From contig CAJTPC010000001.1 of the NCBI GenBank assembly GCA_910578245.1, positions 100,564 through 164,563 of the forward strand: a DNA stretch of 64,000 nucleotides, given 5' to 3'. Below the pieces are notes generated by a model that did not search any database, had not been told where the DNA came from, and worked only from the letters and a program-made list of their open reading frames with translations. The first letter of the stretch is position 1. Each line of letters begins with the position of its first letter. The DNA comes from an uncultured Christensenella sp. (GTDB taxonomy: Bacteria > Bacillota > Clostridia > Christensenellales > UBA3700). Made by a program: the position numbers and the translations under genes. Positions 43,840-52,312 of this stretch are shown one piece after another.

Positions 43840-45011
43840 ATTTTAGTTTGCTTGCTGCGGTTAGTTCTATTTGGAAACCCATCATCAGCTTGCTACATTG
43901 GATGAACAGCGGTATCGGCAACTTCGGTTGGACGGTAGTGGTGTTTTCTATTATGTTGCGCTTATTGCTTTTGCCGTTAGACGTATGGCAGAAGATGATT
44001 ATGCGCAAACAAAAAGCTAAAATGGACGCAATACGTCCTCAGCTTGAAAAAATCCAAAAACAATACGCCAATAGACCCGACCTTCTAAGGCAAAAGCAAT
44101 ACGAACTTCAGAAGGGCTCTATGAATATATTTACTTCTTGCTTGCCAATGATTTTCACGCTTGTGATATTCTACGTGGTATTCCAAGGATTTAGGCAGTA
44201 TATCGTGCAATACAATCAAGACAAAGTAACCGAACTGTACAATATATATCTGCAATTCTTCAAAGACAGTGACAACGTGGAGCAGATTTTGAAAGTCTAC
44301 AATGAACAACTCGTTGCGGCGGGAAAAACCGCAGTCGATACGTATTTGAGTGGCGATGGATTCATCGAAGGCTTTTTCCCGTCATACGATTATATACGTC
44401 AAGCGGGACTTATCGACCAACTTAACGCATCTTTGGTAGACAAATATCCTCTTGAAAGTTGGCTTTGGGTCAAAAACGTGTTTATGTCGGATACTTGGGC
44501 AAACGTAATACCTAGCCTTGACAACTTCACGTCAACGAAGTTGGGCGGTATAGGCGCAACCGTTCCGGACATTGCCGGCGTATCGTACGATCAACTTATG
44601 AGTCCTATAATCGACAGTTATAACAAGAAAAGTTTTTGGAATATGAGTAAATGGAACGGTTATTTTATACTTCCGATACTCTCTATTGCGACTAGCTTTT
44701 TGTCAACAACGTTGCAACAAAAAATGCAACCTGTACAAGTTACGGGCGATCAAGCTCAGCAAAAGCAACAACGCATAATGAACAAAATTATGACGTATCT
44801 TATGCCACTCATACTCGGCTTCTTTGCGATAATGTACAGCGCGGCATTTGCAATATACTACTTCGTCAGCAACTTTATGACGATGGCAACTTCTCTCACG
44901 TTCAATCTTATTGTAAAGAATATGGACAAGAAAAAAGCAAATCAGCCTATTATTATTCAAAAAAACACCGACAACAATAACGCTAAAAAGTCTAATAAGA
45001 CAAAAAGATAA
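43827..45011 (+). CDS. yidC: Membrane protein insertase YidC/SpoIIIJ
   Basis: 394 residues with five expected hydrophobic segments. GNFGWTVVVFSIMLRLLLLPLDVWQ holds the conserved membrane arginine of the insertase groove, and KMDAIRPQLEKIQKQYANRPDLLRQ the cytoplasmic hairpin. It is much longer than typical Gram-positive YidC (about 260): about 130 extra residues (roughly 120-265) sit between the second and third helices. No lipobox is visible at the N-terminus. It inserts membrane proteins with or without Sec. The order yidD-yidC-jag is conserved. Confidence 0.93.
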   Translation: MAIMNFSLLAAVSSIWKPIISLLHWMNSGIGNFGWTVVVFSIMLRLLLLPLDVWQKMIMRKQKAKMDAIRPQLEKIQKQYANRPDLLRQKQYELQKGSMNIFTSCLPMIFTLVIFYVVFQGFRQYIVQYNQDKVTELYNIYLQFFKDSDNVEQILKVYNEQLVAAGKTAVDTYLSGDGFIEGFFPSYDYIRQAGLIDQLNASLVDKYPLESWLWVKNVFMSDTWANVIPSLDNFTSTKLGGIGATVPDIAGVSYDQLMSPIIDSYNKKSFWNMSKWNGYFILPILSIATSFLSTTLQQKMQPVQVTGDQAQQKQQRIMNKIMTYLMPLILGFFAIMYSAAFAIYYFVSNFMTMATSLTFNLIVKNMDKKKANQPIIIQKNTDNNNAKKSNKTKR

Positions 45012-45082
45012 AATAGGTAAAACTAGATATACGGTTATAGATTATTAGAAAAAGATACTTTGGTATCTTTGAGGAGAAATAT

Positions 45083-45874
45083 ATGAAAAGTGTAGAAATT
45101 ACTGCAAACAGCTTTGAAGAGGCGCTCGAGCAAGCTCTTGAAGAACTTGGTCTTGACAAAAGCCAAGTCGAAGCAGAAAAAGTAAAAGAAACGGGACTAA
45201 TTCGCAAAAAGATTACCGTAAAAGTGACGCAAAAAGTCACCGGAGCTACAATGGTAAGCGATTTTGTCAACGGTATTATTCAAAGAATGAATATCAACTG
45301 CGCCGCTGAGGTTGAAGAGAAAGAGGACGCTTTTTATGTCAATCTTACCGGCGATGATACAGGCGTACTCATTGGATACAGAGGAGATGTCTTGGACGCG
45401 CTCCAATACCTTTCGCTTTTGGTGGTCAACAAGAACAATCCTGACAACAAAAGACTTGTTATCGACGGCGAAAACTACAGAGAAAAGAGAATCGCAACTC
45501 TATCTAAACTTGCTAAAAAGATTGCTTTCAGAGTGGCTAAATCCCACAAGGCAGAATCACTTGAGCCTATGAATCCATTCGAGAGAAGAATTATTCACTC
45601 GGCTTTGCACGACGATAGATTCGTTACGACGGAAAGCCATGGGGAAGAACCCAATAGATATATCGTTATCTCTCCCAAAAAGCCTGCTTTCGATAGAGAA
45701 AGAGGAGATAGAAGGGGCGACAGAGGAAACAGAGAAAGAAAAGAAAACCGTCAATCTCAACCAAAGACGGAAAGCCAAGCTGCCGAAAGACAACAGCAAG
45801 AAAATCGCAACTTTAATAAAACCGGCGTAACGAGAATGAAATCTTACGGCGGAGATATGAAGAAATTTTTCTAG
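45083..45874 (+). CDS. jag: Jag/KhpB RNA-binding protein
   Basis: 263 residues. Jag_N (about 1-50, MKSVEITANSFEEALEQALEELG), a KH domain (about 75-150, DDTGVLIGYRGDVLDALQYL) and an R3H domain (about 150-212, with RRIIHSALHDDRFVTTESHGEEPNRYIVI) occur in order. A basic, Arg/Gln-rich tail follows. Jag binds RNA and affects cell-envelope growth. GGAGA lies seven bases upstream of the ATG, close behind a small hairpin (AAAGATAC/GTATCTTT). Located 71 bases after yidC. Confidence 0.93.
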   Translation: MKSVEITANSFEEALEQALEELGLDKSQVEAEKVKETGLIRKKITVKVTQKVTGATMVSDFVNGIIQRMNINCAAEVEEKEDAFYVNLTGDDTGVLIGYRGDVLDALQYLSLLVVNKNNPDNKRLVIDGENYREKRIATLSKLAKKIAFRVAKSHKAESLEPMNPFERRIIHSALHDDRFVTTESHGEEPNRYIVISPKKPAFDRERGDRRGDRGNRERKENRQSQPKTESQAAERQQQENRNFNKTGVTRMKSYGGDMKKFF

Positions 45875-45935
45875 AGAGTTCGACGAAAACGGAGGCTAGT
45901 CAAAACTAAAATGCATCTTTTTCGCCAATACAACA

Positions 45936-45980
45936 CTCGGCTCGCTTCAACGTACATCCAGTACGACGGAGCGAGCCGAG
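45936..45980. repeat. Nested inverted repeat downstream of jag
   Basis: CTCGGCTCGCT and AGCGAGCCGAG are perfect 11-base arms enclosing a second pair CGTAC/GTACG. The plan resembles the GTAC-centred 128-bp elements around mnmE. It may end jag transcripts (TTGACAAAAAA follows), but the T run is poor. Confidence 0.5.
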
Positions 45981-46070
45981 CGCTATCTTGACAAAAAATC
46001 TACTATTTTATATTTTGCCTATCTCCATTCTCTTCGAACGAAAGTGGAGCACTTATTCTTTCAATACTTT

Positions 46071-46274
46071 TTAATCAACCAATCCCAATAAATAATCGGC
46101 GCTAACGTCTAACACTTTACATATGGCAATTAGAGTATCTAAAGATGGCTCTCTTTTGCCCGTACAGTAATTATTGATTATAGTCTGCGACATAAATAAT
46201 TTTTTAGCAAGCGCATTTTGTGATATGCCATTTTCTGCTAATACTTCTCTAAGACGGTATTTGAATTTATTCAT
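46071..46274 (-). CDS. Small XRE-family regulator
   Basis: 67 residues, nearly all one Cro/C1-type helix-turn-helix (FKYRLREVLAENGISQNALAKKLFMSQTIINNYCTGKREPSLDTLIAICKVLDVSADYLLGLVD). It follows the 86-residue HTH gene by 17 bases. Small stand-alone XRE proteins act as repressors of mobile or toxin modules; no toxin is visible here. Confidence 0.75.
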   Translation of the reverse strand: MNKFKYRLREVLAENGISQNALAKKLFMSQTIINNYCTGKREPSLDTLIAICKVLDVSADYLLGLVD

Positions 46275-46291
46275 AGTTTACGTTCAATTTA

Positions 46292-46552
46292 TTATTCTAT
46301 CTCAAGTTTTTCACAATCAAAATATGGGCTATCTAAAAACTCTAATATCGTCATATCAAAACCTTTCGCTATCATTATTACAGTCTTAAAATTAACGCTA
46401 TTATTTCTATTCTTTAAGATAAATCCTAACTGACTATGTGAAACACCGCTATTTTGTTCCAACCTATATTGCGACATATTCTTCAACTTAAGCAATTCTT
46501 TAATTCGCAAAGATAAAGCCATATTAACAGTCATTATTACTTCTTTTTCCAT
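46292..46552 (-). CDS. Small HTH protein
   Basis: 86 residues with an XRE-like helix-turn-helix (LRIKELLKLKNMSQYRLEQNSGVSHSQLGFILKNRNNSVNFKTVIMIAKGFDMTILEFL) and a short C-terminal tail. The true start may be an internal ATG at residue 7 or 11. It lies directly upstream of another XRE gene and divergent from a third HTH gene at 46686, a cluster of three small regulators. Confidence 0.65.
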   Translation of the reverse strand: MEKEVIMTVNMALSLRIKELLKLKNMSQYRLEQNSGVSHSQLGFILKNRNNSVNFKTVIMIAKGFDMTILEFLDSPYFDCEKLEIE

Positions 46553-46685
46553 AATTATATCTTATATCATTATGCTACACAAATTACGCCACATAAGTAG
46601 CCTAGTTTACTTGACAAAATATTATCTGCAATTGTACACTTATATATGGCGATTAGCCTTATGTTGCTTAAAAGAGAGGTAAAAA

Positions 46686-46886
46686 ATGAAAAAAGAAATA
46701 AACGTTAAACTTATTTTAGATTATAAAAAGAAAAACAAATTGACAATAAAAACATTTTGCGAGCAATGCAATATTTGTATGGACACTTATTATTGTATAA
46801 TTAAAGGAAAGCGTTTTAATATAAAATCTTTATTTGGAATAGCAAGAACAATGAATGTAACAATGACACAACTTTTTAATGCATAG
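46686..46886 (+). CDS. Small HTH protein, divergent
   Basis: 66 residues. NVKLILDYKKKNKLTIKTFCEQCNICMDTYYCIIKGKRFNIKSLFGIARTMNVTMTQLF has the XRE fold pattern with a Cys-rich first half. AGAGAGGT lies seven bases before the ATG. It is transcribed away from the other two HTH genes across a 133-base gap, where cross-regulation could occur. Confidence 0.6.
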   Translation: MKKEINVKLILDYKKKNKLTIKTFCEQCNICMDTYYCIIKGKRFNIKSLFGIARTMNVTMTQLFNA

Positions 46887-46893
46887 AGGTTCC

Positions 46894-46919
46894 TTCACTT
46901 CGTTTCGGTCGAAATGACA
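46894..46919 (+). repeat. Short dispersed repeat (TTCACTTCG type), copy 1
   Basis: A 25-base stretch beginning TTCACTTCGTTTCG and ending AATGAC recurs at 53541-53565 with about three differences. Both copies lie just downstream of a gene. Confidence 0.55.
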
Positions 46920-46947
46920 TATTTATCCGCTTGAAAAACGTTGCTTT

Positions 46948-47075
46948 CGACTGTGGAGATTAGTTCTATTTTTGCGTATGCTAGGGCGAAATGAAGTCGT
47001 CAAGTGTACTCCTTATACACGTCGATTTCTTGAGTCCCGACGTATGCGTAAAAAGAGGGCTGATATACACAGTCG
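46948..47075. repeat. 128-bp element, copy A (downstream of mnmE)
   Basis: About 95% identical (roughly seven differences by eye) to 48513-48640, same orientation. Ends are complementary (CGACTGTG and CACAGTCG) and the middle is a second imperfect inverted repeat centred on GTGTAC/GTACAC, so the whole element is quasi-palindromic. It ends one base from the mnmE stop codon. Confidence 0.85.
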
Positions 47076-47076
47076 T

Positions 47077-48405
47077 TTATTTCCCTAAGCAGAATTTACT
47101 GAATATAGTATCAATGATATCCTCGCTTGCAGTATTACCTGTAATAACTCCAAGCGTAAAATATGCCTCTCTCAAGTCTATCAAGCTACATTCGGTGGGT
47201 AGAGCAGAGTAGCTTAATTTAGCGCTCTTAAGGCTTGAAATAGCCTGTCGTATTGCTTGCGCGTGACGCTCGTTGGTGATAATATTGCCATTGGTATCCA
47301 CGCTTGAATCTATAAAAGTATTTATTATTTGCTTTTTAAGTTGGTCAATACCTACGTTGTTTTTTGCGCTTATTTTTATACCTTTACGATTATCTTGCGC
47401 CGTATCGCACTTATTTATAACCAATAGTACTTTGTTGTTACTGTCAAAACTCTTTATTAGATTATTTTCGTATTCGTTGAGTTGCCGTCCGGCTTCGGTG
47501 ACAAACAAGACTATATCGCTGCCTTTTGCGACCTGAATACTTCTCTCCACGCCCAATGCTTCCACTATATCGCCTGTTTCGCGTATGCCAGCGGTATCTA
47601 CGAGTTTGAGCATAACTCCGTCTACTTCGACGTATTCCTCCAAGCTATCTCGGGTAGTGCCTGCAATATTTGTTACGATAGCCCTATCCTTGCCGATGAA
47701 TGCGTTGAGTAGAGATGACTTTCCGACGTTGGCTTGACCTACGATTGCTACGCTGATACCTTGACGGATATATCCGCCTACCTTTGCGGTAGAATTGAGT
47801 TTTTCTAAGTGTGTTATTAAATCGTCTGTAGTCTTATTAGCGTTGGACTTTGCTTCCTCTTCCATTTCTTCGGGATAGTCCAGGCTAGCTTCAAGTTCGG
47901 ATATACAATCGAGAAGCGTATTTTGTAAGGCAAGTATTTGCTTGGCAATATCTCCCGTGGAAAGTCTATAACTTGCGTTGAGAGACGCTACGCTCTCGCT
48001 GTTTATCATATCGATTATGCCTTCGGCGTCGCTCAAAGCTATCTTACCGTTGAGAAAAGCGCGCTTGGTAAATTCCCCTTTGTCGGCAATCTCGCAACCG
48101 TGTCTTAGACAAGCCTTGAGAACCTCGTCAATCAATCTCATACCGCCGTGGCATTGAAATTCAACTATATCTTCGCCTGTGTAGGAATGAGGAGCTTTGA
48201 AGTATACCGCCAAAATATTGTCCTTAAATACTCCTACGTCAATACTGCCGTAATACATATAGTTGGGCTGAGCGTCCTTAAAACTTGCAAGTTTTTTGCA
48301 AGTAAAAATAGACGATGCAATCTCTAATGCTTTATCTCCGCTCATTCTAACAATGGCTATTGCTCCGCGTCCTACGGGAGTTGAAATAGTGGCTATGGTT
48401 TTCAT
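47077..48405 (-). CDS. mnmE: tRNA modification GTPase MnmE
   Basis: 442 residues. N-terminal folate-binding domain (TISTPVGRGAIAIVRMSG, about 5-22), helical domain, and a GTPase with VGQANVGKSSLLNAF (P-loop), GTTRDSLEEYV, DTAGIRETGD and NKCD motifs; the C-terminal FCLGK is the cysteine-bearing MnmE ending. With MnmG it adds carboxymethylaminomethyl groups to U34 of tRNAs. In most Firmicutes mnmE is co-directional with jag and mnmG; here it faces the other way and lies between two 128-bp elements. Confidence 0.96.
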   Translation of the reverse strand: MKTIATISTPVGRGAIAIVRMSGDKALEIASSIFTCKKLASFKDAQPNYMYYGSIDVGVFKDNILAVYFKAPHSYTGEDIVEFQCHGGMRLIDEVLKACLRHGCEIADKGEFTKRAFLNGKIALSDAEGIIDMINSESVASLNASYRLSTGDIAKQILALQNTLLDCISELEASLDYPEEMEEEAKSNANKTTDDLITHLEKLNSTAKVGGYIRQGISVAIVGQANVGKSSLLNAFIGKDRAIVTNIAGTTRDSLEEYVEVDGVMLKLVDTAGIRETGDIVEALGVERSIQVAKGSDIVLFVTEAGRQLNEYENNLIKSFDSNNKVLLVINKCDTAQDNRKGIKISAKNNVGIDQLKKQIINTFIDSSVDTNGNIITNERHAQAIRQAISSLKSAKLSYSALPTECSLIDLREAYFTLGVITGNTASEDIIDTIFSKFCLGK

Positions 48406-48512
48406 AATTAAATTATATCATAGTAATCATTGCGTTTGCAAATAATACGCGCTTATGATATAATTATGTTGTTTTAAGAGCAAAGGATTGAGATTTTTGA
48501 AAAAGCTGGTCA

Positions 48513-48640
48513 CGACTGTGGAGATTAGTTCAATTTTTGCGTATGCTAGGGCGAAATGAAGTCGTCAAGTGTACTAGTCGTACACGTCGACTTCTTGAGT
48601 CCCGACGTATGCGTAAAAAGAGGGCTGATATACGCAGTCG
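48513..48640. repeat. 128-bp element, copy B (between mnmE and mnmG)
   Basis: Same length and orientation as copy A. It lies about 100 bases upstream of the mnmE start and 30 bases before the mnmG start, so it occupies the divergent promoter region of both genes. Confidence 0.85.
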
Positions 48641-48670
48641 GCAGTAACGGTATATAGGATATTATCTATT

Positions 48671-50527
48671 ATGCAAAAGAATTATGACGCTATAGTAATA
48701 GGTTGCGGACACGCGGGAGTTGAGGCATGTCTTGCTTTAGCGCGCCTCGGACACAAGACTTTGGCGGTAACTTTATCTCTTGACGCAATAGCCTTTATGG
48801 CTTGCAATCCTGCGATTGGCGGTACAGCAAAGGGACATCTGGTGAGAGAAATAGACGCGCTTGGCGGACAGATGGGAATATCTGCCGACAATAATTTACT
48901 TCAAATTCGTATGCTCAACATGGGTAAAGGATCGGCGGTACAGTCACTTCGCGGACAAGCCGACAAAACTCTTTATCACCACTATATGAAGAATATTATG
49001 GAGACTACGCCCAACTTGGATATTTTGCAGGGCGAAGTAGCCGAGATACTTACTAAAAACGGTACCGTATACGGAATAACAACAACCTTGGGACAGACTT
49101 TTTATGCAGACAGCATAGTAGTAGCTACGGGAGTATATCTCAATGCGCATATCATTATAGGCGACAACGTAACCAAGACGGGTCCAAACGGCTTTTCAAG
49201 AGCTACAAAACTCACCGACAGCTTGATAAGTCTTGATATTCCTACTAGAAGATTCAAGACGGGCACTCCTGCAAGAGTGGATAAAAACAGCATAAATTTC
49301 GACGTAATGCAAATACAGAACGGCGATGATAATATATATCCCTTTTCCTTTATGACAAAAGGATACATACCCAATAAAGAGGTATGCTATCTCACTTATA
49401 CCACACAAAAGACAAAAGATATTATTATGGCAAATATCGATAGATCTCCGCTCTATAACGGTTCTATACACAGCATAGGACCGAGATACTGTCCGTCTAT
49501 TGAGGACAAAGTCATGAGATTTGCCGATAAAGAACGTCATCAAATCTTTATTGAACCTGAGAGTAGTCTGACTAACGAAATGTACGTGCAAGGCATGAGT
49601 TCGTCTTTGCCTTTCGACGTGCAACTTGAGATGTATAAATCGGTAATAGGCTTGGAAAACGTCAAGATTATGAGATTTGCTTATGCAATAGAGTATGACT
49701 GCATAGACTCGCTTTGTCTGACGCCGTATCTTATGGTAAAACACGTCAAAGGTCTTTTCTTAGCGGGACAGCTCAACGGCAGCAGCGGATACGAAGAAGC
49801 GGCGGCGCAAGGTCTTATTGCCGGCATAAACGCTTCGCTATATCTAAAACAAAAACAGCCTTTGGTATTGACGAGAGATTCGTCGTATATTGGCGTACTT
49901 ATAGACGACTTGGTAACTAAAGGCACCAACGAACCTTATAGAATGATGACGGCTAGAGCGGAACATAGACTGCTATTACGACAGGAAAACGCCGACAGAC
50001 GACTTACTCCGATTGGTAGGGAAATAGGCTTGGTAAACGACGAAAGGTGGCAATCTTTTGAAAAGAAGATGCAGACTATTGAAGATATATCTAATATCTT
50101 AAATAAGTCTTTACCTCCCAAAGAATTCAGGCAGTTTTTTGAAAATATCGGCGAGCCTGTACCAAACAACGCTCTAACTTATAAAGATATGCTTAAACGA
50201 GCAAACGTATCTTTTGATATGCTTATGCAAAACTTTGAAGATCTTAAAGACATAGATAGAAGATGTCTTGAAGAAGTAGCTACGTCTATCAAATACGAAG
50301 GCTATCTCAACAAACAGCAGGCTGTCATTGAAGATATAAACAAACTTGAAAATAAGTCGCTTCCGCAAGACATAGATTATAGCCAAATAAAAGGTCTGAG
50401 AATCGAGGCCAGACAAAAACTCGACAAAATAAAACCTCTCAACTTAGGTCAGGCTTCGAGAATAAGCGGAGTATCACCGGCGGATATAACGGTGCTTTTA
50501 GTGTATATTTCCAAGACGGGTAGGTAA
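48671..50527 (+). CDS. mnmG: tRNA U34 carboxymethylaminomethyl modification enzyme MnmG
   Basis: 618 residues, full length. The FAD-binding motif VIGCGHAGVEACLALARLG (about 9-27), NPAIGGTAKGHLVREIDALGG, TGVYLNAHIIIG, RFKTGTPARV and GYEEAAAQGLIAGINA are all family blocks. MnmG supplies the methylene group through FAD and pairs with MnmE. The rsmG ATG follows after two bases. The ribosome site is weak (AGGA at -15), and the 128-bp element sits immediately upstream. Confidence 0.96.
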   Translation: MQKNYDAIVIGCGHAGVEACLALARLGHKTLAVTLSLDAIAFMACNPAIGGTAKGHLVREIDALGGQMGISADNNLLQIRMLNMGKGSAVQSLRGQADKTLYHHYMKNIMETTPNLDILQGEVAEILTKNGTVYGITTTLGQTFYADSIVVATGVYLNAHIIIGDNVTKTGPNGFSRATKLTDSLISLDIPTRRFKTGTPARVDKNSINFDVMQIQNGDDNIYPFSFMTKGYIPNKEVCYLTYTTQKTKDIIMANIDRSPLYNGSIHSIGPRYCPSIEDKVMRFADKERHQIFIEPESSLTNEMYVQGMSSSLPFDVQLEMYKSVIGLENVKIMRFAYAIEYDCIDSLCLTPYLMVKHVKGLFLAGQLNGSSGYEEAAAQGLIAGINASLYLKQKQPLVLTRDSSYIGVLIDDLVTKGTNEPYRMMTARAEHRLLLRQENADRRLTPIGREIGLVNDERWQSFEKKMQTIEDISNILNKSLPPKEFRQFFENIGEPVPNNALTYKDMLKRANVSFDMLMQNFEDLKDIDRRCLEEVATSIKYEGYLNKQQAVIEDINKLENKSLPQDIDYSQIKGLRIEARQKLDKIKPLNLGQASRISGVSPADITVLLVYISKTGR

Positions 50528-50529
50528 TT

Positions 50530-51249
50530 ATGGAACTGAATATTCTTAAAGATTATTTGTTAAATAATTATAAAAATTCTTGCGAAAACAGTGATATTTC
50601 ACTTTACTTGACTAAATTCTCACTTTATTACGATAAATTGATAGAGTGGAACTGCAAATTTAATCTTACGGCAATAACTCAATCTGACGACGCGCAAATA
50701 AAGCACTTTATTGACAGTATATTGCCCAACAATTTGCTTGATAAAAGCAATAATATTTGCGATATAGGTTGCGGAGCAGGCTTTCCCAGTATTCCTTTAG
50801 CAATTCTCAATCCCGACAAAAAGTTTACTTTGGTTGACAGCGTAAATAAGAAGATAACCTTTATTAATTATATCATAGAATTGCTTGATTTACAAAACGT
50901 AACTGCAATACATTCAAGAGTAGAGGACTTTGCCAAAAGTAATTTCCAAAGTTTTGACGCATGCGTAGCAAGAGCCTTAGCAAGCATGCCTACGCTTGTG
51001 GAATATACTTTACCTCTTATCAAAAAAGACGGCTTTTTATTTGCATATAAGGGTATAAATTATAAGGAAGAATTAGAACAATGTTCAAAAATTCTCCGTA
51101 TTCTAAACGGAAAATTGCAAAGAGTAGAGCAATATGATTTGACAGAAGAAGAAAAAAGATACGTGCTGGCAATACAAAAAATGGGAGATTGCCCAAAAAA
51201 ATATCCGAGAATTGGCAATAAACCTAGACTACAACCTATATTAGGATAA
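50530..51249 (+). CDS. rsmG: 16S rRNA (guanine-527-N7)-methyltransferase RsmG
   Basis: 239 residues. FNLTAITQSDD precedes the SAM-binding DIGCGAGFPSIPLAIL (about 77-92), then DSVNKKITFINYI, VEDFA, ARALASMPTLVEY and PLIKKDGFLFAYKG, the RsmG pattern. It methylates G527 in the 530 loop of 16S rRNA. Two bases after mnmG, the conserved gidA-gidB order. Confidence 0.95.
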   Translation: MELNILKDYLLNNYKNSCENSDISLYLTKFSLYYDKLIEWNCKFNLTAITQSDDAQIKHFIDSILPNNLLDKSNNICDIGCGAGFPSIPLAILNPDKKFTLVDSVNKKITFINYIIELLDLQNVTAIHSRVEDFAKSNFQSFDACVARALASMPTLVEYTLPLIKKDGFLFAYKGINYKEELEQCSKILRILNGKLQRVEQYDLTEEEKRYVLAIQKMGDCPKKYPRIGNKPRLQPILG

Positions 51250-51325
51250 AAATTTATGTTGCATATCTAAAATTTCTTTGATATAATAGAGTTGAACGGT
51301 ATTTCAAAAGCAAACAGGAGGAATT

Positions 51326-52198
51326 ATGAAAAATAATTTTGATAAGAATTTGGACATAGACAGCGATTTTACTACCTACGATAAAAACGGTAATCTAAAC
51401 GAAGGCGTAGAAATAATGCCTTTGGAAAGCATAGTTCCCAATCCTAATCAACCGAGAAAAAAATTTGACGAAAGTTTGCTTGAAGAACTTGCTGTTTCTA
51501 TAAAGAACTACGGAATTATACAACCTATCATAGTTTGTCCTGCAGGCGGTGGAAAATATCAAATCGTAGCGGGCGAGAGAAGATACAGAGCTAGTAAACT
51601 CGCCGGTATAGCTACTATTCCTGTCATCAAAAAATACTATACGGAAAAACAAATTAAAGAGATTTCTCTTATAGAGAATCTTCAACGTCAAGACCTCAAT
51701 CCTATCGAAGAAGCTCAAGCGTATAAGGCATTGATTGACGAATATGATTTCACTCAAGAACAACTTGCAGATAAATTGGGCAAATCGCGTCCAGTAATTA
51801 CAAATTCTTTAAGACTTCTCACTCTCAATCCGGTCGTAATAGATATGGTTGTCAACGGCAGAATATCGGCAGGTCACGCAAGATGTCTTACTTCTATAAA
51901 GGACTACGTAGTACAACACACCTATGCTTTGGCTTGTTGTGATAAACAACTTAGCGTAAGACAGTTGGAACTCATGGTTCGCAATTATCTTAAGACCGAT
52001 CCTAACGACCCCGAGCGTAAAAAGAAAGAGATTCCTGAATTGACGGTCGAACTAAAAGATTTGGCAAATATAATGCAAAGAAAATTCGGTACTAAGGTAA
52101 ATGCAGTCGGAAATAACAATAAGGGTAGAATATATATCGATTATTATTCCACTGCCGATTTAGATAGAATTTACGAGATACTTGAAAAAATAAATTAA
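51326..52198 (+). CDS. parB: ParB/Spo0J/Noc-family chromosome partition protein
   Basis: 290 residues. The N-terminal ParB/Srx domain (about 30-125) has PNPNQPRKKFDE, the CTP-binding GERRYRASKLAG and ENLQRQDLNPIEEAQAYK; the helix-turn-helix follows (FTQEQLADKLGKSRPVITNSLRLL). The C-terminus holds a dimerisation segment. ParB loads at parS and slides as a CTP-gated clamp. No ParA/Soj gene is beside it. The three parS-like sites at 40.6-42.2 kb match the Spo0J rather than the Noc consensus. AGGAGG lies four bases before the ATG. Confidence 0.9.
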   Translation: MKNNFDKNLDIDSDFTTYDKNGNLNEGVEIMPLESIVPNPNQPRKKFDESLLEELAVSIKNYGIIQPIIVCPAGGGKYQIVAGERRYRASKLAGIATIPVIKKYYTEKQIKEISLIENLQRQDLNPIEEAQAYKALIDEYDFTQEQLADKLGKSRPVITNSLRLLTLNPVVIDMVVNGRISAGHARCLTSIKDYVVQHTYALACCDKQLSVRQLELMVRNYLKTDPNDPERKKKEIPELTVELKDLANIMQRKFGTKVNAVGNNNKGRIYIDYYSTADLDRIYEILEKIN

Positions 52199-52312
52199 AT
52201 TTTATTTATATATTATAGACGCGGATATTATATAATTTTAGCGATATATTATTTATTAATTTCAATCCGTTTCGTTGTTGTAAAAGTATACAATAGATAA
52301 AAGGAGTAACAT

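Noticed and set aside
46991..47212. A plus-strand frame starting in the 128-bp element
   Set aside because: The equivalent frame in copy B diverges outside the element, and most of this frame is antisense to mnmE.
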